A program made the translations under genes and the position numbers. Positions 40,611 through 49,361 of a stretch of DNA of 64,000 bases are shown one piece after another. How positions within the stretch are numbered: the stretch's first letter is position 1; every line of letters starts with the position of its first letter. The notes beneath the pieces were generated by a model. That model was given only the letters and a program-made list of their open reading frames with translations. It searched no databases and was not told the DNA's origin. Source of the stretch: Chryseobacterium indologenes (GTDB taxonomy: Bacteria; Bacteroidota; Bacteroidia; Flavobacteriales; Weeksellaceae); the NCBI RefSeq assembly GCF_018362995.1, contig NZ_CP074372.1, positions 1,550,001-1,614,000 of the forward strand, in the 5' to 3' direction.

Positions 40611-42002
40611 TTATTTTATTCCGTATTTGGCTGACTGAAAGCTTAGTTTTTTTAATCCCTGTTGAATTTCAGGAGCATTCATAAATAATTTCCAAAGGAA
40701 TCCTGACCTGTAGTTTTCAACCATTGGTGCTATTGTTCCCTGATCTATCGCCAGATATCTTGGAGTGAACCAATTGTTGTAATTGATAGACGTAGCATCA
40801 TAAGGACCTGCGGATCCTATAAATTCAGGTTTTTGAGTATAAATGAATCTCAGGAAAGCCATTGATTCTTTCGGGGTATATGGGAAACTGCTCAATGCAG
40901 CTGTAGGAGTTATCACTCCGTTATCATTAGTAGGCATGTGAGCCGTGTATCCTGTGCTTCCGTCCTCATTTCTGGTATAACCTGCTGTCAGCCCCCAATA
41001 GTTAGGTCCGTAACCTTTCCATTGTTTTGGGTTTTCAACACAGTATTTATAGTCGATAAGGGTTTGATTTTTATTGATATCAAAATAGTTTTTGACAAGT
41101 TTATCAGACAATCCCGTAGGATCCAGTCCGATATATGAATATTGCGCCCAGAAAAGCGGTCCGCCATATTCTTCAGCGTAATTGTGTTTTACATACAGAG
41201 GCAATCCGTATTTTGTTTTGTCTGTAAGGTAGGTTCCGTTTCTCGTCCAGCCTTTGTAATAGGTTTCGGCATCAATGGAATACGTAGGTGAAGATGCGGC
41301 CAGAATATAGGTAATAAGGCATTCATTATATCCTTCAAGAGGAAAGTTCATTTCCCATTGGTATTCCGGTGACCAGTGCCAATAGAGAACTTTTTCGCCT
41401 CCTTTTGTATACCAGTTCCACTGAATTCCTTTCCATAGCTCATCGCATTTTGCGGCGAGTACTTTTTCTTCTGCGTTTCCGTTTTTAAAGTACTCACGGA
41501 CCATCAGTATTCCCGAAGTAAGGAATGCGGTTTCCACAAGATCCCCGCCATTATCTTTTTTGCCAAAAGGAACCGTCTTTCCGGTTTTCCCATTGATCCA
41601 GTGTGGCCACGCACCTTTATGACGGTCTGCCTTAGCCAGGAAATCCATAATATGAGTAAGTCTTTTTACAGCTTCTTTTCTCGGAACAAACCCTCTTTCT
41701 GTCCCCACAAGAATGGTTGCCAGCCCAAAGCCTGAACCTCCTGTAGTGATAACATGTTTATCGTTATCCGGATAGATATTATCTTCGTGATAACGCTCTC
41801 TTCCTAACATTGAATTAGGTTCTGCATAATCCCAGAAATACTTCAAAGCATCTTTCTGTACTCTATCCATAAGCTGTTCATCAGTAATAGTACTTTTTAC
41901 AACTTCGATTTTTCCAGCTTCCTGTTTTGATACAGGAGAATTTTTACAGGAATACACAAAAAATAAAGAGGTTATAGCCATTGATAATACGTTCCTTTTC
42001 AT
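40611..42002 (-). CDS. GH144-type glucanase (glucoamylase-like family) lipoprotein
   Basis: 463 residues. The N-terminus has a lipobox (FFVYSCKN, Cys at about 19), so it is anchored in the membrane. The PF10091/GH144 signature regions are visible: LKYFWDYAEPNSMLGRER, TTGGSGFGLATILVGTERG, LVETAFLTSGIL and EYQWEMNFPLEGYNECLITY. Characterised GH144 members are endo-beta-1,2-glucanases, and GH3 partners cut the resulting sophoro-oligosaccharides; hence beta-1,2-glucan is the best guess for this locus. The assignment rests on family resemblance only. Confidence 0.82.
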   Translation of the reverse strand: MKRNVLSMAITSLFFVYSCKNSPVSKQEAGKIEVVKSTITDEQLMDRVQKDALKYFWDYAEPNSMLGRERYHEDNIYPDNDKHVITTGGSGFGLATILVGTERGFVPRKEAVKRLTHIMDFLAKADRHKGAWPHWINGKTGKTVPFGKKDNGGDLVETAFLTSGILMVREYFKNGNAEEKVLAAKCDELWKGIQWNWYTKGGEKVLYWHWSPEYQWEMNFPLEGYNECLITYILAASSPTYSIDAETYYKGWTRNGTYLTDKTKYGLPLYVKHNYAEEYGGPLFWAQYSYIGLDPTGLSDKLVKNYFDINKNQTLIDYKYCVENPKQWKGYGPNYWGLTAGYTRNEDGSTGYTAHMPTNDNGVITPTAALSSFPYTPKESMAFLRFIYTQKPEFIGSAGPYDATSINYNNWFTPRYLAIDQGTIAPMVENYRSGFLWKLFMNAPEIQQGLKKLSFQSAKYGIK

Positions 42003-42036
42003 GAGATCTCTTTTTATAGGGTTTCTAACTAAAAGA

Positions 42037-42060
42037 AGAGGAGAACTTTCATTCTCCTCT
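42037..42060 (-). terminator. hairpin between susD and the GH144 gene
   Basis: AGAGGAGAA and TTCTCCTCT form a 9-bp perfect stem with a 6-base loop in the gap after susD. It could be a partial terminator or mRNA-processing site that gives susCD more transcript than the enzyme genes. Confidence 0.6.
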
Positions 42061-42077
42061 AATGTTTATGGTTTATT

Positions 42078-43496
42078 TTAATAGCCAGGATTCTGTGTAA
42101 ACAATCCTAAACTTGCATTCATTGCATCCAGTGGAATCGGGAATAATTCATTCTTCCCTGCTTTGAATCCATAAGAAGAAAGTACAGTAGCTGCCTGCCC
42201 CGTTCTTACAAGGTCTACGAAACGGTCACCTTCCATAGCAAGTTCCACTCGTCTTTCATGCCAGATTGCAGTTCTTAGAGCAGCTTGTGTTGATGCTGTT
42301 GTACCTCCTAACTGAGCTCTGGTTCTTACTTTGTTGAGATTAGCAATTGCTGTAGCGGTATTACCCAACTCGTTAGCTGCCTCTGCATTAATTAAAAGGA
42401 TTTCTGCAAATCTTAAAATTCTGATATTCTGTTTTGATCCGTAAGCACAAGCACTGTTATTCAAAGCTTTAGGAACATATACCTTTTGGTTGAATGTCGT
42501 TACAGAGTTAGGATCTCCCATTGCAATAAGGTCTCCTTCCGGAGTAGTTTCCCCGTTTCTAAGAATGGTAAGTTCTTTTCTGATATCTCCCGGCTCAAAT
42601 GCATTTTCCAATGCCTGAGAAGGTGTAAAGAATCCCCATCCAAATTGGTTTCTCACTCCCTGTACTTCTGCATATTGACTTCCTCCGAATTGAGTAGAAC
42701 ATTCACAGTTTACTTCAAATACAGATTCTTTTCCAAATTCACCACCAATTCTGAATACATGGTTAAAGTCAGGATCTAAATCATATCCCATAGACATCAC
42801 CTGATTAGAAGTATCATAAGCCTTCTGCCAGTCTTTTTTATAAAGATAAACCTTCGAAAGTAATCCTAAGGCAGCCCCCTTGGTAACTCTTCCAAGATCA
42901 GCAGCAGCATAAGTCTGAGGAAGAATCTCTGCTGCACTGGTAAGATCCGAAATAATAAAGTTATACACTTCTTCCGCAGAGTTTCTAGGAACTGTATAAG
43001 TAGAAGGAATTCCGTCAAAGATTGGAACACCACCGTAGATTCTCAGTAAGTTAAAGTAAAAATAAGCTCTCAGCATTTTTGCTTCTGCAATCAATCTTGT
43101 TTTTAAGGTGGCATCCATATCAATTTTCGGAACATTTGTAATCACCTGGTTACATCTGTTCACCGCCTGCCATTGTCCGATCCAATATCCTCTAACTCCA
43201 TCATCACTTACGGTATAAGTAAATTGGTCATACGCATTAATAAAAGAAGCGTCTCCAGGATTAGATCCTTTTACCACATCATCTGCTGGTACACCAAATA
43301 CAAACTGATAAGGAAATGCAGAATTTTCCCAGCTTCTTAAAAACACATAAATTGCATTTGTAGCCTGCATAGCATCATCCTGAGTTTTGAAAAAGGAATC
43401 TGCTTCTGTTACTCCTTCCTGTTTTATATCCAGATAATCGTCTTTACAACTTATTACAAGTGAAAATAAAGCGATTGATAAAAATATTTTTTTCAT
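42078..43496 (-). CDS. susD: SusD/RagB family glycan-binding outer-membrane lipoprotein
   Basis: 472 residues. The signal ends SLVISCKDDY with a lipobox cysteine at about 17; CKD(D/N)YL is typical of SusD proteins. TPR-like helices (AEAKMLRAYFYFNLLRIYGG; ALGLLSKVYLYKKDWQKAYD) and the C-terminal SusD domain (RTAIWHERRVELAMEGDRFVD) are clear. It forms the surface lid for the SusC channel and binds the substrate. It follows susC by 10 bases. Confidence 0.95.
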   Translation of the reverse strand: MKKIFLSIALFSLVISCKDDYLDIKQEGVTEADSFFKTQDDAMQATNAIYVFLRSWENSAFPYQFVFGVPADDVVKGSNPGDASFINAYDQFTYTVSDDGVRGYWIGQWQAVNRCNQVITNVPKIDMDATLKTRLIAEAKMLRAYFYFNLLRIYGGVPIFDGIPSTYTVPRNSAEEVYNFIISDLTSAAEILPQTYAAADLGRVTKGAALGLLSKVYLYKKDWQKAYDTSNQVMSMGYDLDPDFNHVFRIGGEFGKESVFEVNCECSTQFGGSQYAEVQGVRNQFGWGFFTPSQALENAFEPGDIRKELTILRNGETTPEGDLIAMGDPNSVTTFNQKVYVPKALNNSACAYGSKQNIRILRFAEILLINAEAANELGNTATAIANLNKVRTRAQLGGTTASTQAALRTAIWHERRVELAMEGDRFVDLVRTGQAATVLSSYGFKAGKNELFPIPLDAMNASLGLFTQNPGY

Positions 43497-43506
43497 GTTC
43501 TTCTAA

Positions 43507-46323
43507 TTAAAATGTTAAGTTCATACCGATTGTATAAATGGCTGAAATTGGATAAATATTATTATCAACCCCCATTTGCACTCTGTCCGTATTTACAATC
43601 TCTGGCGAGAATCCATTATATTTAAAGCTTGTCCAAGGGTTCTGAGCACTTAAATACAATCTAAATTTAGTAAGCAATAAAGATTTTGCAAAGTCTTTAG
43701 GCAGGTTATATCCTACTGTAATATTTCTGATTCTGAAATAGCTTCCATCTTCCACAAAGAAACTGCTTGGAAGAATAATGGACTGGTTGTTGGTAGTCAT
43801 CGGATACGCATTGGAAGTTCCTGCCCCATGCCATCTGTTGTTGTAGAAATCAAGATCCCAGTTTTCATTTCCATAACGCTGTTCACGGTTATAGTTATAA
43901 ATTTTGTTACCGAATACCCCTTGGAAGTCTACAGCAATATCAAAATCATGAACACTTAAATTAACTCCGAATCCATAAGTTCCTTTTGGAATCGGGCTTC
44001 CTAAGAATGTTTTATCTCTGGTGTCAATAACTCCGTTTCCGTCTACATCAGCAAATTTTAGCCATCCCGCTTTTGCTCCGGTTTGACCGGAAGCAGCAGC
44101 TTCTGCATCAGTCTGGAATACCCCAGTTACCTCATATCCATAATATGCTCCTACAGACTGTCCGTTTTGCAGTCTTACAATAGAATTCCCAAATAAACTT
44201 GCTCCTGTTTCAAGGTATGAACCTTGGTATACAGATGTAATTTTATTTTTAAGAGTAGTAAGGTTACCATATACTCCTAATTTCACTTTTTCAGAAATTT
44301 TGGTGTCATAATTTACTGAAACTTCAAAACCTTTGTTATTGAATGAATAGGCATTAGTAACAAAATTTCTCCAGTTACTTGCTCCCGAAACCGTTCCTTG
44401 TGTAACACCATATACTACATCTTTAGTATCTTTATCAAAATAGGTTGCATCAATTTTCAATTTGTTATTGAATAATCCCATTTCTAAACCGATATCTCTA
44501 CCCGTTGTAGTTTCCCACCCTATGCTTGGGTCAATCACCTGATCTATAGTCTGTGCAGGCGCTCCTGAATCTCCATAATATGCACCTTCTTTAAGAATTG
44601 TAGTTCTTAAAGTATAAGCTCTTGTTACATCGGGATTACCCAATTTACCCCAGCTTGCTCTTAACTTCAAAAGACTGAATACATTCTGATTACTCATAAA
44701 GTTCTCCTTGGAAATAACCCATCCGGCACTTACCGCTGGGAATACCCTGTGTCTGTCTCCTGAAGAATATTTTGAAGTACCGTCTCTACGAACCGATCCA
44801 TTGATCAGATATTTTCCTTTATAATCATAATTCACTCTGGCAAACATAGATTCAATTCTATCCTGATAAGGGACTACATCAAATCCTACTCTGTCATAAT
44901 CAACCATAATAATATTGGTCCCGTTAAAAATATTCATCGAAGCATTGGTTCCGTCATAATTAACATTAAGTGCTTCTAAATACGTTTGGGAATAAGAATT
45001 TCTTGTTCTGGAAAAACCGGCAAGAATTTCCAGGTTATGATCTCCTAATGATTTTTTCCAGCTTAACGTATTGTCCCAGATATAATTTCTATTTCTTGAA
45101 TCTCTTGTAATCAGCTTATTAGGCTTCTGATCAGAAACAGGAACATAATTAAATGTAGGAGTATATTCGTAAAGATTTGTATTATAATTGTCCGTTGTAT
45201 AGCTTACTCTTAAAGTAAAGTCCTGCAAGAATTTATATTCAGCCCATACATTATTCAATAACCTCTCCTGTCTGTTTTGAGAACGGTATAGATCTAAAAC
45301 AGCACGTGGGTTAGGAATAGAATACCCGTTAAAGAACTGATAGTCTCCTGTCCCCGGATTCATCACAGAGAAAATAGGAGGTGCATTATAAGCGTTCAGT
45401 AAAGGGTTTTTTGCCTGATCGGTACGCATTTTAGAGAATGTGAAATTATTCCCGATAGTAAGGTTATCCGTAATCTTATAACTAAGATTTAATTTTGTAT
45501 TAAGTCTGTTAAATCCTGAACCTGAATTAATACCCTGTCCCGCAGCAATATTTCCTTCATCCTGTAGATTTCCTATGCTTGCATAATAATTAAGCTTTCC
45601 TAAGCTTCCGGAAGCGGAGAAATCATTAGAATTAATGATACTTGTTCTGAAAATCTCATTAAACCAATCTGTATCAGCAGGGAAATTAGCTCTGGAAATC
45701 GCACCATTAAGATTCCCGTTATCATTCATCAGCTTTTCGTTATAAAGCTCAATATACTGATCAGAATTAGTCATTTTAGGAACATTGGTAACTTTCTTGA
45801 TTCCTAAATAAGAATTGAAATTGAATATCGGCTTCCCTCTCCCTGTTTTTGTTTTAATAATTACAGCTCCATTAGCGGCTCTTGCTCCGAAGATTGCTAA
45901 ACTGGAAGGGTCTTTCAGTACACTCATAGATTCGATATCCTGAGGACCAAGGAAAGAGATGTCATCAGTGATCATTCCATCAACAATAAATACTGTTTTA
46001 CCAGTCAGCGAACCTACCCCTCTGATATCTACTCTCGGGGAACTTCCCGGCGTACCAGAATTCAGAACCTGTACACCAGATAATTTACCTTGTATTGAGC
46101 TTATTGGGTTAGCGTTAGGTTTATCGGCAAGGTCCTTTGCAGAAACCATTCCGATACTTCCGGTAACGTTTTCTTTTTTCTGAGATCCATATCCGATCAA
46201 AACTACCTCCTCGATCTTCTGCTCTTTGGCAGTAGTATCTTTTGGAGTAGTCTGAGCATTGACGTTCATACCGAAGTACAAAGCAGCAATGAGACATGAA
46301 TACTTTAAATTACTTTGTTTCAT
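43507..46323 (-). CDS. susC: SusC/RagA family TonB-dependent glycan transporter
   Basis: 938 residues, somewhat short because it lacks the N-terminal carboxypeptidase-regulatory-like domain of many SusC proteins. After the signal peptide (ending MNVNAQ), the TonB-box-like EEVVLIGYGSQKKENVTGS is followed by the plug domain (about 55-165; DIRGVGSLTGKTVFIVDG, DPSSLAIFGARAANGAVI) and a 22-strand barrel that ends GMNLTF. It imports oligosaccharides across the outer membrane with SusD. It is the first gene of the utilisation locus; no regulator gene is adjacent. Confidence 0.95.
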   Translation of the reverse strand: MKQSNLKYSCLIAALYFGMNVNAQTTPKDTTAKEQKIEEVVLIGYGSQKKENVTGSIGMVSAKDLADKPNANPISSIQGKLSGVQVLNSGTPGSSPRVDIRGVGSLTGKTVFIVDGMITDDISFLGPQDIESMSVLKDPSSLAIFGARAANGAVIIKTKTGRGKPIFNFNSYLGIKKVTNVPKMTNSDQYIELYNEKLMNDNGNLNGAISRANFPADTDWFNEIFRTSIINSNDFSASGSLGKLNYYASIGNLQDEGNIAAGQGINSGSGFNRLNTKLNLSYKITDNLTIGNNFTFSKMRTDQAKNPLLNAYNAPPIFSVMNPGTGDYQFFNGYSIPNPRAVLDLYRSQNRQERLLNNVWAEYKFLQDFTLRVSYTTDNYNTNLYEYTPTFNYVPVSDQKPNKLITRDSRNRNYIWDNTLSWKKSLGDHNLEILAGFSRTRNSYSQTYLEALNVNYDGTNASMNIFNGTNIIMVDYDRVGFDVVPYQDRIESMFARVNYDYKGKYLINGSVRRDGTSKYSSGDRHRVFPAVSAGWVISKENFMSNQNVFSLLKLRASWGKLGNPDVTRAYTLRTTILKEGAYYGDSGAPAQTIDQVIDPSIGWETTTGRDIGLEMGLFNNKLKIDATYFDKDTKDVVYGVTQGTVSGASNWRNFVTNAYSFNNKGFEVSVNYDTKISEKVKLGVYGNLTTLKNKITSVYQGSYLETGASLFGNSIVRLQNGQSVGAYYGYEVTGVFQTDAEAAASGQTGAKAGWLKFADVDGNGVIDTRDKTFLGSPIPKGTYGFGVNLSVHDFDIAVDFQGVFGNKIYNYNREQRYGNENWDLDFYNNRWHGAGTSNAYPMTTNNQSIILPSSFFVEDGSYFRIRNITVGYNLPKDFAKSLLLTKFRLYLSAQNPWTSFKYNGFSPEIVNTDRVQMGVDNNIYPISAIYTIGMNLTF

Positions 46324-46689
46324 ATAGTTTCAATTTTATTCAAATAAATTCAAATTTGTACCTGTCTCTAAATAGTGGAGTTATTTAAAATCTCAAAAAA
46401 AGACATTAGCCAAAAATAGAAAAAATATTGAACAATGTTAAACTATCTTAAATATTTAAACATTATTTATTTTTATTATGTAAAAAATAGCAACCAATCA
46501 AATTTTATAATTTTATACTCAAAATAATTATCAATTAAATATCATATTATTAATGATAAATTAACGTTTTCAACTCAGAAATTCACCAAATATTCATGTG
46601 AACTTAATATTTTGTTAAATAGAGAATAGTAATTACCTTTGGTGCAGTTTTTGACAAAAAAGCATTTAGAAATAAATAATAAAAGATCA
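46324..46689. other. AT-rich divergent promoter gap of susC and the DUF4197 gene
   Basis: Carries a full promoter for the rightward gene (46612-46641) and a possible leftward -7 box TATTTTTG for susC (46411-46418) with a leader of about 85 bases. Very AT-rich throughout. No coding region was seen. Confidence 0.5.
46612..46641 (+). promoter_or_regulatory. complete Bacteroidota promoter for the DUF4197 gene
   Basis: TTG (46612-46614), a 19-base spacer and TACCTTTG (46634-46641) match the -33/-7 consensus exactly. It lies across the upstream possible start at 46639 and shows that translation begins at 46690. Confidence 0.75.
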
Positions 46690-47361
46690 ATGAAAAAATA
46701 TATCATTGCAGCCGCTCTTATCATAGGAACCGGTGCTGTTATTACCACCAGTGTGCAATCTTGCACATCACTAGCCACATCCGATATGGGGCTTTCTATT
46801 ATAAAAAGGATTCTGCTTAATGGTATTGATAAAGGAATGGGCATTTACGGGAACAAAGAAGCTTTTCTGCAGAATAATATGGTAGATAAGGCACTTCCCA
46901 AAGAGCTGAGAGATATCAATTCTACGCTGGAAAAGATTGCTCCTTCACTGGTAGCCAAAGAAAGAGATTATATAGCACAGGCAGCAGCTTATACTGTGAA
47001 TACTTCAAAACCCATTTTACAGGATGCTGTTAACAGTCTGAATGCTCAGGATGTCACCAGAATTATGCAGGGAACTACCGCAACACAGGTTCTGAAAGAG
47101 AAAACATCCCAACAGCTTATCGCAGCAATCGCTCCCAAAGTGGATGAGAAACTGAATGAATATGGAATTGTAAAAACCATCAATACAGCGTTATCAGGAA
47201 GCAATTTCCTGGGCAGTCTTTTAGGAGGAAATAAAAACACGGTCAATTCCGGTGGATTGAGCCAGCTGGCTTCTGAACAACTGGTGAATGGGTTATTCAA
47301 TATCATTGAAGATTATGAGCATCAGAACTCTAAATCTCTCTTGGGACCATTTGGAAAATAG
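46690..47361 (+). CDS. DUF4197 domain-containing secreted protein
   Basis: 223 residues. The N-terminus MKKYIIAAALIIGTGAVITTSVQSC ends in a cysteine that may serve as a lipobox (SVQSC). The rest is a helical DUF4197 domain: GLSIIKRILLNGIDKGMG, NMVDKALPKELRDINSTLEKI, VNSLNAQDVTRIMQG, and KVDEKLNEYGIVKTINTAL. Function of the family is unknown. The promoter box at 46634-46641 fixes the start at 46690. A DUF493 gene follows 40 bases later. Confidence 0.88.
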   Translation: MKKYIIAAALIIGTGAVITTSVQSCTSLATSDMGLSIIKRILLNGIDKGMGIYGNKEAFLQNNMVDKALPKELRDINSTLEKIAPSLVAKERDYIAQAAAYTVNTSKPILQDAVNSLNAQDVTRIMQGTTATQVLKEKTSQQLIAAIAPKVDEKLNEYGIVKTINTALSGSNFLGSLLGGNKNTVNSGGLSQLASEQLVNGLFNIIEDYEHQNSKSLLGPFGK

Positions 47362-47401
47362 GAGAAATTTCGTTATATTTATATTATATTAATAATTGCA
47401 G

Positions 47402-47707
47402 ATGGATATATTACAAGGAAATCAACACGCAAATCCCGAAGATTTTTACAAATCTTTGAAGGATAAACTGGAGGGTCATCATGATTTTCCGGAAGATTAT
47501 TTATTTAAATTTATTATTCCTACAGACCAGTCAAAGCTTACTGAAATATACAGAGTTTTTGACGGCATTAAATTTACACTGGGAAACCGCGAAAGTAAAA
47601 ATGGAAAATACACGGCCTGCAATATCAATGCATTTGTTTTGGATGCAGATCAGGTTGTGAATATTTATAAAGAAGTAGCAAAAATAGAAGGCGTTATTCT
47701 ATTGTAA
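47402..47707 (+). CDS. DUF493 (YbeD-like) small protein
   Basis: 101 residues of the ferredoxin-like DUF493 fold: an acidic N-terminal segment, then FPEDYLFKFIIPTDQSKLTEIYRVF and the central strand GKYTACNINAFVLDADQVVNIYKEV. E. coli YbeD is thought to bind small ligands or affect lipoate metabolism; no function is proven. An upstream in-frame TTG (47396) exists but the ATG at 47402 is preferred. It may share the mRNA of the DUF4197 gene, and a strong terminator follows. Confidence 0.88.
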   Translation: MDILQGNQHANPEDFYKSLKDKLEGHHDFPEDYLFKFIIPTDQSKLTEIYRVFDGIKFTLGNRESKNGKYTACNINAFVLDADQVVNIYKEVAKIEGVILL

Positions 47708-47714
47708 AAAACAG

Positions 47715-47747
47715 AAACCGTTTCATAGTGATGAAGCGGTTTTTTAC
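47715..47747 (+). terminator. terminator after the DUF493 gene
   Basis: AAACCGTTTCAT and ATGAAGCGGTTT pair with one G-T wobble around a 4-base loop, followed by five further T-rich bases. Confidence 0.85.
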
Positions 47748-47770
47748 TATTTAAAACATAAAAAAACACT

Positions 47771-48235
47771 ATGAACATCCAATTGATCCTATTTAATATC
47801 CTTTTAATCACATCTGCAACAAGCTGTGTTCACAAAAACAGCAATGAAAAAAGCACAACTAACATCAACACTACAGTACAGCAGCAAAAGATTGAACAAA
47901 TCCAGTTGGCGGAAAGAACGAGGGGGTTTAGTAAAAGTATTGTTTTTACACCTTCATTAAAAACAACAAATAACAACGAAGATATTGTTAATACTAAGGT
48001 ATCTCCTGCTGAATGGCAAACTGTTTCAAAACTGGCTGAAAACCTTGATTTATCTAAGATATCAGATCTTCAATCCCCCACGACGGGCAGACATTCTGAC
48101 CGTGCCATGGCAGCTTCTATTACTATTACTTCCAATGGGAAAGAATATACTTCTTCAAGTTTTGATGCCGGCCATCCCCCAAAAGAACTGGAAGCGTTAT
48201 ACAATGCGATCAACGGAACTGAGAAAACGAAATAA
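47771..48235 (+). CDS. hypothetical lipoprotein
   Basis: 154 residues. MNIQLILFNILLITSATSCVH ends in a lipobox (SATSC, Cys at 19). A linker rich in T, N and Q follows, then a small domain with KVSPAEWQTVSKLAENLDLSKI and AMAASITITSNGKEYTSSSFDAGHPPKELEALYNAING. Similar small lipoproteins occur in Flavobacteriia without known role. It sits between two terminators, so it is transcribed alone. Confidence 0.75.
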   Translation: MNIQLILFNILLITSATSCVHKNSNEKSTTNINTTVQQQKIEQIQLAERTRGFSKSIVFTPSLKTTNNNEDIVNTKVSPAEWQTVSKLAENLDLSKISDLQSPTTGRHSDRAMAASITITSNGKEYTSSSFDAGHPPKELEALYNAINGTEKTK

Positions 48236-48240
48236 AATAA

Positions 48241-48272
48241 AAATCCGCTCTTCTACAGAACGGATTTTTTTA
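48241..48272. terminator. bidirectional terminator between convergent genes
   Basis: AAATCCG and CGGATTT form a 7-bp stem with a 13-base loop, followed by a T run. It serves the lipoprotein gene on the plus strand and possibly the ArsC-like gene on the minus strand. Confidence 0.75.
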
Positions 48273-48284
48273 TTTAGATATTTA

Positions 48285-48635
48285 TTATTTTTCAATAAAG
48301 AATTTTACATTTTCAATGGGTCTTCCCAACATGGCAACTGAGCCTTTTACCAGAATTGGCCTTTGTATCAGAGAAGGATTTTCGGACAGAATTTTCAGCC
48401 ATTCTTCTTCTGAATAATTTTTATCAGCATAATTCTCAATATACAGCTTATCAGTCTTACGGATGATATGAAAAACACTTTGATTAAGCTTTTTCAACAC
48501 AGTTTTAATCTCAAGGATGCTCAATGGATCTTCAATAATATTAATGATCTCAAAAGGCACTCCGTTCTCGTCAAGATACTCCAGTACGGCATTTGACTTT
48601 GAACAGTTCCCGTTATGTAAAACTTTAACTACCAT
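48285..48635 (-). CDS. ArsC/Spx-family thioredoxin-fold protein (arsenate reductase-like)
   Basis: 116 residues. The N-terminus VKVLHNGNCSKSNAVLEYL has the single-cysteine CxxS motif of glutaredoxin-dependent arsenate reductases, and SLIQRPILVKG is the conserved RPI region near the C-terminus. Members reduce arsenate or, as YffB-like relatives, have unknown substrates. The usual arginine after the CSxS is replaced here by N (CSKSN), so activity on arsenate is uncertain. No arsR or arsB gene is nearby. The ATG at 48635 is chosen over one five codons upstream. Confidence 0.82.
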   Translation of the reverse strand: MVVKVLHNGNCSKSNAVLEYLDENGVPFEIINIIEDPLSILEIKTVLKKLNQSVFHIIRKTDKLYIENYADKNYSEEEWLKILSENPSLIQRPILVKGSVAMLGRPIENVKFFIEK

Positions 48636-48722
48636 GATATTATTATTCAAAAAATTACATTCTCTTTATCAAATTTAGGAAGAATCTCACTAAAGATGTC
48701 TTAATATTCTAATAAAAGTATG

Positions 48723-49337
48723 TTAAAACAATCCGTGAAGTTCTGCTTCAATTTTCTCCAGGATAAACCCGAAATCTTCCGGTTTTTCAACAAAATCAAG
48801 ATCATCCACTTCTACAATCAGAAGTTTTCCTTCAGTATAATTGGAGATCCATTTTTCATATTTCTGATTCAGTTTTGAAAGGTATTCAATACTGATAGAA
48901 GCTTCGTATTCACGACCTCTTTTATAGATTTTTTTAACCAGATTGGGAACATCTGATTTCAGATAGATCAGCAAATCCGGAGCCGATACAAAAGACTTCA
49001 TCAGATCAAAAACGGATGAATAATTATTGAAATCTCTGTCCGAAAGAAGATTCATATCATTTAAGTTTTCTGCAAAAATATGAGCATCTTCATAAATGGT
49101 ACGATCCTGAATGATGTTTTTACCGCTTTCTCTGATTTCCTTCACCTGACGGAATCTGCTTCCCAGGAAATAAACCTGCAGTGCGAAACTCCATTTGCTC
49201 ATATCTGAATAAAAATCCTCCAAATAAGGATTGTGATCTACGTCTTCAAATTGTGCATCCCATCCGTAATGCTTGGAAAGCATTGTCGTCAAAGTTGTTT
49301 TTCCTGCTCCAATGTTTCCTGTAACTGCAATATGCAT
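48723..49337 (-). CDS. deoxynucleoside kinase
   Basis: 204 residues of the dCK/dGK/TK2-like family that phosphorylates deoxynucleosides for salvage. The P-loop GNIGAGKTTLT begins at residue 7; DRTIYEDAHIF is the conserved DR(S/T) active-site segment; KRGREYE contains the lid-type arginines, and PDLLIYLK the following strand. Soluble, no signal peptide. It lies 24 bases after the next upstream gene (49362), possibly in the same mRNA, with no obvious functional link. Confidence 0.92.
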   Translation of the reverse strand: MHIAVTGNIGAGKTTLTTMLSKHYGWDAQFEDVDHNPYLEDFYSDMSKWSFALQVYFLGSRFRQVKEIRESGKNIIQDRTIYEDAHIFAENLNDMNLLSDRDFNNYSSVFDLMKSFVSAPDLLIYLKSDVPNLVKKIYKRGREYEASISIEYLSKLNQKYEKWISNYTEGKLLIVEVDDLDFVEKPEDFGFILEKIEAELHGLF

Positions 49338-49361
49338 ATTCTTTTTCCTTGTATTTACTGA

